Source of the DNA: Jaenimonas drosophilae
Lineage: Eukaryota > Euglenozoa > Kinetoplastea > Trypanosomatida > Trypanosomatidae
Length of the DNA stretch: 21,376 nt
Direction: 5' to 3'
NCBI GenBank assembly: GCA_030849065.1
Contig: JASAON010001403.1
Location: forward strand, 1 to 21,376
Shown: one piece after another, positions 9,487 to 17,211 of the stretch
How positions within the stretch are numbered: the stretch's first letter is position 1
Layout: every line of letters begins with the position of its first letter
The notes under the pieces: generated by a model
Database searches by the model: none
The model's input: only the letters and a program-made list of their open reading frames with translations
Told to the model about the DNA's origin: nothing
Made by a program: the position numbers and the translations under genes

Positions 9487-9603
9487 ATTGGCATAGGTTA
9501 GCAACAAACACACGCAGAGCCCAGGACATCATCCCACACACACTCACACTCACATACAAACAACCGAAGTTGATGATGCACACCACGGGTGCCATGATGC
9601 CAC

Positions 9604-10596
9604 TCATGACGTCTTTGCAGGTACTTCACCAACCTGCGGCACCAATGTATCCTCATCGTAGAGTTGTTCCGGGTAAAAGGAGATTAGCCAGCGCATGGGT
9701 AAGAGCGCCAACACCTCCGCCGCCTTGAAGGCATCGGCGATGGAGTCCAGTCGCACAAAGAGCCGCAACTCCTCCTCCACACTCCACGTTGATGTTGATG
9801 TAGTTGCACCACTAGCGGAGATCTCCTTGCTCCAGAGGAAGTACTTGGCACCACGCACCGTACTCATCTTGGCACACTCGGCACGGATCATCTCCGTGAG
9901 GGGCACCACCACACTCTCCACTGTGGCCGCGGGGAGATTGCACAACGGGCCTTGCGGGAAGTGAGCGGGGCGCTCTGAAAATCGTATCAAAACCGCAGAG
10001 CTCGGCAACCCGCTCAGTTTGGGGCCGCTCGTGGGAGATGATGATGACGGTGCGTGCCCTGCCATGGAGGTGTCAGCGGCCTTGAGCACGAAGCCACCAG
10101 CCGCCATTCCTGATGAGGCAAACACCAGTGGTGCAGAGCCAACCTCTACGTTACTCGTCTGTGGTTGTGCATCGGAGGGCGCCACCACAGATGGAGGTGA
10201 AGCGGTATCGGTCTTCTTGGCTTCTGCCGATAATTTTCCCAACAGAGATGATATTTTGCTGCGGGTGTCACTCCCCTCCAGCCGCTGTTTCTTGTGCTCC
10301 ACCACGATGGATTCCTTCTCCATCTCCACCGCCCGCTTGACACCCATCGCCGCACTCCGCCGCACACGCATTTGGTGAAGCTCCTCCGCAGACATCATCA
10401 ACGCCGCAGGGCCCTGTGGTGGTGGAGGCGGTGGTGAGGCGGAGGTGCTCATGGAGGAAAACAAGGCGTTCGCCAAAAAGTTGGCCCCCGTGGCGCTGGC
10501 GGATTCCTTCGCCGCGGCCTCCTGACGGCGTCGCTCGGCACAGTAGTGCTGATAGCGCACCTGCCGATACACACTGGGCTTGTTGGGGCTGTACAT
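9604..10596 (-). CDS. Protein with C-terminal RRM/UHM-like fold, possible splicing factor
   Basis: The 330-residue protein starts with a basic helical segment (1-30, [20 protein letters not shown]). A low-complexity middle follows, with six prolines at 55-60 and a charged helix at about 70-128. The C-terminal 200-313 reads like an RRM: strand AVLIRFS (201-207), helix with [11 protein letters not shown] (237-247), strand KYFLW, strand [10 protein letters not shown] (275-284), helix [12 protein letters not shown] (285-296), strand WLISFYP, then [10 protein letters not shown]. The EC-KM helix, LFVRLD and [10 protein letters not shown] segments resemble U2AF-homology motifs of SPF45/PUF60-type splicing factors. 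The usual G-R-x-F ligand loop is reduced to MRW. The start at 10596 follows a T-rich tract and AG; the upstream open frame reads through that tract. Assignment is by eye and tentative. A kinetoplastid-specific RNA-binding protein is the alternative. Confidence 0.5.
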   Translation of the reverse strand: MYSPNKPSVYRQVRYQHYCAERRRQEAAAKESASATGANFLANALFSSMSTSASPPPPPPQGPAALMMSAEELHQMRVRRSAAMGVKRAVEMEKESIVVEHKKQRLEGSDTRSKISSLLGKLSAEAKKTDTASPPSVVAPSDAQPQTSNVEVGSAPLVFASSGMAAGGFVLKAADTSMAGHAPSSSSPTSGPKLSGLPSSAVLIRFSERPAHFPQGPLCNLPAATVESVVVPLTEMIRAECAKMSTVRGAKYFLWSKEISASGATTSTSTWSVEEELRLFVRLDSIADAFKAAEVLALLPMRWLISFYPEQLYDEDTLVPQVGEVPAKTS

Positions 10597-10609
10597 TTGC
10601 TCACTACTA

Positions 10610-10646
10610 CTTAACGCACCACAAACGAAAAAAAAAAGGAAAGAGA
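10610..10646 (-). promoter_or_regulatory. Predicted trans-splice acceptor, UHM-like gene
   Basis: The coding strand reads TCTTTCCTTTTTTTTTTCG followed by GTTTGTGGTGCGTTAAG, with the first AG at 10611-10610, 13 bases upstream of the ATG at 10596. This is the clearest tract-AG-ATG arrangement in the window and decides the start of that gene. Confidence 0.6.
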
Positions 10647-10947
10647 CGCGTGCATCAAAATGAGGATGAAGAAAGAGGGGGTTCATGCCTCATGTGCGTA
10701 TAGAGGGGAACGTTTGGCATCAAACAGCATTGCGGTACCGAAGAAGCGAGGAGAAAGTTTTTTTTTTGTTGTTGTTGTGTGTGTTTTGGTGCATAGGCTG
10801 GAGGAGAGCAGACCTGAAGCTCCACACTTCGGGTGTGTGTTTGTGTGTGGGGGGAGATGTTTGTTTCATACCCATGATTGCTAACTCAGCTGCATCAATG
10901 ACGCGAGGAAGAGGAGTACGTCGTGAGCAGGAGATGTGCTCCACAAT

Positions 10948-10971
10948 TGATGATGATGATGATGATGATGA
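10948..10971. repeat. (TGA)8 trinucleotide repeat
   Basis: Eight perfect TGA units on the plus strand, non-coding, within the kinase-to-UHM gap. Confidence 0.95.
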
Positions 10972-11390
10972 TGGGAACACACGCCCAAGAGCCTAACAAA
11001 ATACCGTTTTCAGGCTTCTTCAGCCCACAACTCTACCATCAATGCTGGATCGGCACACGCAAACACACGTGGTCTCACCGAATACACGTTGCATCATCGT
11101 CATGAAGCTAACTCTTGTGCCGATGGATTCTGCGTGTGTGTGGTGCATGTGTGCGTCCATGTATTGATGCAATAACCACCCAGTGAAGACGATGTGAGAG
11201 CATCTGTTCTCCACACAAGTCAACAGAAAAAAAAAATGAATCAGCAAAAAAAACAACGTCGGCCAACGCACCCATGAAGGTGATGGAGAGGAGATGCATC
11301 AACATAGAATCATCACTCAAGGGTTGAACAGAGAGGGAGGGGGAGTGGAGCTGGTATTGTGTGTTTTGTTTGTTTTTTTGTTGTTGTGTT

Positions 11391-11414
11391 TGTGTTTGTG
11401 TGTGTGTGTGTGTG
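11391..11414. repeat. TG dinucleotide microsatellite
   Basis: TGTTTGTG followed by perfect TG units on the plus strand, next to T-rich and GTT-rich sequence at 11357-11390. Non-coding. Confidence 0.85.
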
Positions 11415-12101
11415 GATGCGAATGCCATAGGGTAAATCAACAGCAACCCATGCCTATAGTGCCCCACAAGTGGGAAGTGGGAAGAGGGGAGGTGGGGGGG
11501 GTGAGGGAAGGAGGGAGGAGTGGTTGGTGGGCGTAGCGCCAACACCCCACAACTAAAAAACGCACACAATAACAAAAAAACAAAATTAGGCATCAACAAC
11601 AACAATGCACACCGAAAAAGAAAAGAAGGTTGGCCAAGAAGATGCCCAGAGCACGGCTGCGGATGGGCATCCGTAGCACAATCTCTGCTATCTCCACACC
11701 CTCACAATCACCAAAGAACAATGAAACTTCACAGTGCGCACGTGGTTGTATGTGTGATTGCCTGTTTCGGTGCTTGATTGGGGTGGCATTGGCTCCAAGA
11801 CTATCCATCGCCATCAGCTCCCATGACGAGGGCAGGTGCAGGTCAGACGCACTTCGTCAAAAAAACATCAACGACCATTTTTTTCATGTTTGGCAGCAGC
11901 ATCCACCACAGCAACAACAACGATGCAGTGGCGAGAGGGGAGAATGAAGGGTGAGGGGGGTGAGCTGAGGTACCAACGTGGCGATGACCGAGACGCGCAC
12001 TGCCTGGTTGTGTCTTCTTCTTCCACTCCTCTACACAACCACAAACATAGAAGATGGCCTACGATAGTGTGTGGGCGTGAGGCTGCCACACAAGGCGTGT
12101 A

Positions 12102-15100
12102 TTAGCTATCCATGCTCTTCTTCTTCTTCCCCTTCTTCTTGGATGGAGATGGGGAGGCCACCACCCCATCAGAGCGGCGGTGGCTCGACGTGCCGAGATC
12201 CACCAATCCGCTGGATTTAGGCGCAATCATCAGCTCTTCGCTCGGTGGCAGCTCCGTGAGGAGGTAGCTGCGTCGCTTGCTCGGCCGTCGGGTGGAGCCC
12301 GGGCTGTCGGATGGGCTACACACGTTGTGATTTAGAGGATCTCCATCGAGCTTTGACTCCGAGCACGTGAAGCCAAAGTTGCTGCTCGGGCAGTCGTGGA
12401 TGCCTTGGCTGCGTGGGGAGGTGCTCGTGGGGCTGGGCCCTTGCCGGCTGCCTAACAGACCAACACCACCTTCAACCAACCCGCCGGTACCCCACTGACC
12501 CAGGGAAGGGAGGAAGGGTGAGCGCACTGGTGTTTTGGTGGGGCTTGGCTGGTAGCTGCCGCGGTGGAGGTTGGCTGGGAGGTCGAGCAGCGTCAGGGCG
12601 TGGCGGGGCGAGGAGGTGATGGGCTCCAGTGGGGACATGGCGGGTGAGGGTATCCCACCACTGCCACCATGTTGTTGTTGTTGTTGTTGTTGTTGCTGGC
12701 GTTGCTGGGCGAGGGAGCCAATGAGGCGCCGGCCAATGGGGCTGATCTCGACGCTCCCTTGAGTGGAGCCAGACTCCTCCAGGAGCTCCGCCGCCAGCTT
12801 TCGCACCCGCTGAATATCATCCAAGTGGCTGAGCTCCTGCGTGAAGGCGTCCCCAACCACGTTGCGTGTGCGACGGCGCGGGTGGCGGCGGTCGCGGCGC
12901 GAGGTATTCTTGCGCGGCTGCAGTGAGCCGGAGTTTTCAGAGATCAATACCGCGGAGGGCGAGCCCTCCCGCTCCATCGTGGTGCCATCGTCGCCAATCC
13001 CACTCGTCCCCGCCTCGCGCGTGATGGTGATGGTGGGTGGGGGAAGTGCCTCCTGGAAAGGTGCGCTAGCTGCCTCGCTATCGGCCATCATCTCATCACT
13101 CACGTTGGCCATGATGCCAATGCTGGCGTTGGCCAGACTCAGATCCCCATCCGCCGTGTCTAGCCCGATGCTATCATCGCTCGGGGGATCCGTGATCCAC
13201 GGGTGCTTGAGCAGCTCCACCGCTGACGGGCGTTGGGCCGGGTCAGTCTGGAGACATCGGCGAATAAAATCAGTAACGGAGGCCGACCACGTGTTGCCCA
13301 CGGGGATGTACTCCTCCACCAAGTGGTGTGGGTGCTCGGCAATGTAGAGCATCACGCGGTATGGGTTGCCCAGGTGGGCGAGCGGGGCCTTCCCCGTCAG
13401 CATCTCCACCACACAACAACCGAGGGCCCAGATATCCACGGCAGGTCCCGCCTCCAGCTTCCCATCCACGACCTCTGGAGCAAGAAAATTGGCGGTGCCA
13501 ACCACCCCATTTTCTGACCCACTGGTGCGAGATTCTGATCCGTTGGCGATGTTGGCCGCCGCCACGATGGTGCTAATATCCTTCGCCGTGCCGAAGTCCG
13601 CGAGCTTGAGACGCCCGTTCGTATCAACGAGGAGGTTATCGCCCTTCAAGTCGCGATGAATGATGTGGCGGGCGTGGAGGTAGGCGAGGCCGTGCAGCAC
13701 CTGCTTCGCAAAGATGGATGCCTGGATCTCCTGGAGTGGGCTGAAGGTGCTGATGAGCTGCGTAACACTGCCACCGGGGACGTATTCCATGTAGATGCGT
13801 AGAAACTGGCCATCGCACTCCTCACCGAGGCAGCGAACGATGTTGGGGTGGTCGAGCTGCCGCAGCACCGAGAGCTCCCGGCGAACACGCTGCAGCCGTT
13901 CCTGGAAGACGCTATCGGTTCGTCCCACGCTGCTCACGTTGCTCGCCCCGCTGGAGGGGAGGGGTGGGGCCTGGTGATTGGGCATCTGCGTGCAGCTTGT
14001 GCTGTGGGACATGGAGGTCTGCGTGGCGCGGTGGAGGTCGATCTCCTTCACGGCGATGAGCTGGTTGGTCTCTCGGCTCATGGCCTTAAACACCACACCG
14101 TAGCTGCCACGGCCAATGAGGGCCTTCTGGGCGAGATTCACCCGCACCCCTCGTGAGCTCCGTGTGGCCGAGCGGCTATTCACCGAGGCGTTGAGCTGCT
14201 GACCCGTGGTGCAGGACTCCCCACTCAAGGGTGTGGTGCAGCCACTCTCCACCCCTCGCCGCGTGGTTGTGGTTGATCGCGAGAGGTCGAGGCCGCTGTT
14301 GTTGTGCCCGCGACGTGTGCTGCTCGTGCGACGGTTGAGAGAGGAAGGTGGCTGCGGTGAGTTCAGGTGCGTTCCCCCGCCATCACTGCCGCTGTCTCGG
14401 GTGTTGGTGAGGTTGTTGTCCCCGGAGATGAGTGAGCTATCCCCGCGTACAAGACTGGGGGTGCGACCCTTCATCGCCCCACTGCTTCCTACAGTACCAC
14501 TGCTCTTGCCCGCCACCCCCATCGAGGAAGCGCGGGTGGGGGGAGCGGCAGCCGTGGTGGCGTCTTTGCTGCGTGAGACGGGTGATACCCCGGCGGTGTT
14601 GCTGCTTGTGCTACTGTTATGAAGTGTTGGGTGTGTGGTGCTGAGAGCAGAGCTAATCAGGATGGAGTCCAGCTGGGTTACTTCTGTTTGGCCAGCCTGC
14701 GTTGTTTGCGAGGGTCCTGTGCGGGGATGGATGGGTGGCTTGTTGTTGTGGTTGGTGCTGCTGCCCAGAGCATCCCCACCGGTGGCGGTGTTGGCTTGGG
14801 AAGTGAGGGGCAAATTGGCGAGGCTGTGAGCAATCGGAGACTCGAGCCTACGTGGGGTGGAGAGACCGGTGCGTGTGTTGGTAGGTGGGCTCATCATGGC
14901 CGGAGATGGGGGCTGTGATTGGGTGGTGAGCTGCGTATTCTCTCCTCCAGCCCCTCCCCCAACCTCAACGGTGCCGAGGAGTGGTGGGTAGGAGTAGCTA
15001 CGTGGAAAATCTGAGAGTAGGTCCGTGGGGTGTGTGGCGCCACTGCTCCCATTCGACGGCAGAACACGTGCCGTGGGTGCCACACGTGTGGCATCTTCTG

Positions 15101-15245
15101 GAGATTCTGGCTTCATCGGCCGCTTGTTTCCACCGCGGCCACCTCCGCTTTGTCGAGCTTTCGTAGTGATTGATCGCGTTGGTGGGGAGGAGGAGGCGAG
15201 GGGCTCCTTTACGGGTCCCGAGCTACTTCGCTTGGTGCGGGTCAT
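12102..15245 (-). CDS. STE11/MAP3K-type protein kinase with long disordered arms
   Basis: Counting from the ATG at 15245 the protein has 1047 residues. A Ser/Thr/Pro-rich, probably disordered arm (1-370) precedes a complete kinase domain (about 372-684). It shows Gly loop IGRGSYGVVF (378-387), VAIK-type Lys400, helix-C Glu457 in RRELSVLRQLDHPNIV, catalytic HRDLKGDN (Asp532), DFG (550-552), APE (589-591) and DIWALGC. HRDLKGDN and the GTANFLAPE loop point to STE-group MAP3Ks, which phosphorylate MAP2Ks. Two insertions stand out: about 40 residues between beta-3 and helix C, and a Ser/Gly-rich insert in the activation loop. The C-terminal arm (about 690-1047) has a basic patch, a nine-Gln run and ends with a Lys-rich segment. 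The codon at 15272 that also opens the frame is GTG and is not a start here. No AG separates the T-rich tract from the ATG at 15245, so the next Met at 15116 is a serious alternative start. Confidence 0.9.
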   Translation of the reverse strand: MTRTKRSSSGPVKEPLASSSPPTRSITTKARQSGGGRGGNKRPMKPESPEDATRVAPTARVLPSNGSSGATHPTDLLSDFPRSYSYPPLLGTVEVGGGAGGENTQLTTQSQPPSPAMMSPPTNTRTGLSTPRRLESPIAHSLANLPLTSQANTATGGDALGSSTNHNNKPPIHPRTGPSQTTQAGQTEVTQLDSILISSALSTTHPTLHNSSTSSNTAGVSPVSRSKDATTAAAPPTRASSMGVAGKSSGTVGSSGAMKGRTPSLVRGDSSLISGDNNLTNTRDSGSDGGGTHLNSPQPPSSLNRRTSSTRRGHNNSGLDLSRSTTTTRRGVESGCTTPLSGESCTTGQQLNASVNSRSATRSSRGVRVNLAQKALIGRGSYGVVFKAMSRETNQLIAVKEIDLHRATQTSMSHSTSCTQMPNHQAPPLPSSGASNVSSVGRTDSVFQERLQRVRRELSVLRQLDHPNIVRCLGEECDGQFLRIYMEYVPGGSVTQLISTFSPLQEIQASIFAKQVLHGLAYLHARHIIHRDLKGDNLLVDTNGRLKLADFGTAKDISTIVAAANIANGSESRTSGSENGVVGTANFLAPEVVDGKLEAGPAVDIWALGCCVVEMLTGKAPLAHLGNPYRVMLYIAEHPHHLVEEYIPVGNTWSASVTDFIRRCLQTDPAQRPSAVELLKHPWITDPPSDDSIGLDTADGDLSLANASIGIMANVSDEMMADSEAASAPFQEALPPPTITITREAGTSGIGDDGTTMEREGSPSAVLISENSGSLQPRKNTSRRDRRHPRRRTRNVVGDAFTQELSHLDDIQRVRKLAAELLEESGSTQGSVEISPIGRRLIGSLAQQRQQQQQQQQQHGGSGGIPSPAMSPLEPITSSPRHALTLLDLPANLHRGSYQPSPTKTPVRSPFLPSLGQWGTGGLVEGGVGLLGSRQGPSPTSTSPRSQGIHDCPSSNFGFTCSESKLDGDPLNHNVCSPSDSPGSTRRPSKRRSYLLTELPPSEELMIAPKSSGLVDLGTSSHRRSDGVVASPSPSKKKGKKKKSMDS
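12671..12699. repeat. CAA/CAG repeat encoding polyglutamine
   Basis: On the coding strand, one CAG and eight perfect CAA codons give a nine-Gln run near residues 850-858 of the kinase, flanked by QQR and HGGSGG. It lies in the disordered C-terminal arm. Confidence 0.95.
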
Positions 15246-17211
15246 GGAGATGGATGATGGATCAACGAGCACAGCAAAAACAAAAAAAGAAGCAATAACA
15301 GAAATACAATCAAGAAATAAAGTACAAATGAATACAACAACAATCTCTTGGTGTTTGATGTTGATGCTGTGGGTTATGGTTGCTGCTTGGATGCGTGAGG
15401 TAACGTCTCTGTGTACGTGTCGCAGCTCCGTAAACCCCCTCTCTGTCTCTTCTACTAGGCAGTAGGAGCAAGTAGGTCCTGAGATGCCAATATGTTGCCC
15501 AACAAGAAGGCTAGGACAAGCTGTGCTTCACAGTAACTGAGTGCTCGGCGACACAACACCTTGTTCCTTTTTTCTTTGTTCTGCTTGTGTTTGGGTGGGA
15601 ATATAAGCCCGCGTGTTGAGGTCACAGGGATCGCGCGCACACACACAATGCGAAGGAGAGAAGCCAACGCAGTAATTCAGAAGAAAATCAGCAAAAAGGA
15701 AGAGTGCGTTAGCGACCACCAACACACACGACGACAAAGAAACGCGCACACAAATGAAAAAAAGCAGAAGCAAACAAGAAAAAAAAGAAGATGTATCTCG
15801 TTCGCTCTCTCTTTCTCTTTTCTGTTCTTTCGTAGGCTGCACCAGAAGCAGCGGATGAGAGCTAAGAAGCGACGGAGTGGCGATGTGGCGTGGCAGCAAC
15901 AGTAGTAGCTGGCTGCCTAATGTACTTGGCCCACGCACGTACACCGATTTGTTTGTGTGTGTGTGTGTTGATAGGCTAAAGAGCGAGGGCCGGAGTGCTC
16001 CACGCCGAGGCTCACAGAAGGAAGACGATGGTAAAGAGGCGAGGGCCTACAGCACGATGCTCACCTACTTCTGAAGTGAGTGTTCGTGAGAGAGTTGTTG
16101 CTACACTACACTGACGCACACAAACCCTGTTGCACGCACCTCCACGTGACCAACGCCGATGCAATCCTCAATCGCAACAACTCCAGTCGCTCTCGATTCA
16201 AAATGCCGCCACGGTTTCCCTCCTATTATTATGGTAGCACAAGGCCACTGAGCAAAGGAACAAAAAAAAAAGCGCTGTTGTTGTGTTGGACGCGCACCAA
16301 ACCGACTGAATACAACTTCCTCCAGATAAAGAAAAAAACAGAAGCAGTCACCCCCTAACTCTAGTCTTTTGTTGTGTGTGTGTGTGCTCTGCTTGAGAAA
16401 AAGATGTGCGCGACCTTTGTCTTGTGTGTTGTTGTGGGCGATTGTTGTTGCAACTTGTGTATGCGAAGAATTTCTTCGGCTGTCGCTACAGAACACGTGC
16501 GTGCTAACCAACAAAGGTACCTCTGCCAGCCAATGTGTTATGAAAACGATTGATGGCGTTGGCAGTGATGATATGGGCAGAAGACACAGCCAGATCTCGC
16601 CTACCTCACTCACGTACTCGTTTTCACACTGCGCACCTCGGTGCTCTCCGCTTTCTTCTTGGCTCACCGACAAAAAAAACAAGAAAAGATTGGACCTTCT
16701 CCTCAGCCGCACAACGCTGAAGTTGGAGGAGTAGGCTGCAGCTCAACACGTCGCTGTTGCTGCTCCGTCGAATTATCGACGCGTGTTTGTTAGCGGCCGC
16801 TCTCTTTCTGCGCAGAGGTTCTGTGTGTTGTGGCTGTGCGGTATCGTCGCTTGTGTGGAGTAGATGGGGCCACGCCAAGAATACCGCTTTGTATGTTTGC
16901 TGTTGCTTGTGTGAAGACCAGCACCACAACACGATCCTTGGCTGTGTGTTTCGCAAAAAAAAAATAAGAAGGGGTGAGAAGAAGATTATAATGATGCATC
17001 TTTGTCTTGGTGATACCCTCATGCGCGTCTTCAGTGAGATGCCACCGCACGTGTTTGGTGTTTCGGAAGATGAGTAGCAGAGTAGGTACGAGATGTGCAT
17101 CCGCAGCATACATATACTCACCTGGAGGTGTGGCAAAGCAAGAGTGTAGCAGAATTTCTCGTACGCGAGTACGTGAAAAAGAGTGTTTGTGTTTGTAGAG
17201 TGGCAGAGACA
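15246..17211. other. Large intergenic region above the kinase gene
   Basis: The longest gap in the window, nearly 2 kb. It should hold the 3' UTR of the coiled-coil gene and the 5' region of the kinase gene. The coding strand is T-rich at about 15345-15275 (kinase splice tract). There are poly-A runs on the plus strand at 15777-15787 and 16261-16270, TG repeats at about 15954-15968 and 16373-16384, and a perfect 15-base hairpin-like palindrome at 16464-16478 (CGAAGAA-T-TTCTTCG). The longest open frame (16101-16712, minus) is low-complexity in composition and unrecognised. I looked for tRNA-like T-loop and anticodon patterns and found none convincing. Confidence 0.55.
15271..15345 (-). promoter_or_regulatory. 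T-rich trans-splice tract with no AG before the kinase ATG
   Basis: On the coding strand this stretch is T-rich (ending CTTCTTTTTTTGTTTTTGC). Between it and the ATG at 15245 there is no AG dinucleotide; the first AG downstream of the tract is inside the annotated coding region, at about codon 5. The nearest AG upstream of the ATG is about 100 bases away, at the far end of the tract. Confidence 0.45.

Larger units (their letters stand above)
10597..12101. other. Large intergenic region below the kinase gene
   Basis: About 1.5 kb without a supportable gene, probably the kinase 3' UTR plus the 5' region of the UHM-like gene. It contains a (TGA)8 repeat, a TG repeat, several poly-A/poly-T stretches (around 10629-10638, 10760-10768, 11227-11236) and G-rich stretches (around 11489-11519). 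The longest minus-strand open frame (11108-11605) translates to repetitive His-Thr, Pro and Ser/Leu text and runs through the TG repeat, so it is not called. A short or non-coding RNA gene cannot be excluded. Confidence 0.55.

Noticed and set aside
10597..10686. Hydrophobic extension of the UHM-like protein
   Set aside because: The Phe-rich stretch is the T-rich splice tract read in frame, followed by an AG just before the ATG at 10596.
11108..11605. 165-codon minus-strand frame with a hydrophobic N-terminus
   Set aside because: It runs through a TG repeat and low-complexity Pro/Ser/Thr text, and nothing suggests a conserved protein.
16101..16712. 203-codon minus-strand frame in the 2 kb gap
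   Set aside because: Low-complexity composition, no recognisable family; more likely open by chance in pyrimidine-rich sequence.
17160..17173. Small hairpin CGTAC-GCGA-GTACG as a possible RNA element
   Set aside because: A 5-base stem alone is expected by chance in 2 kb and has no supporting context.
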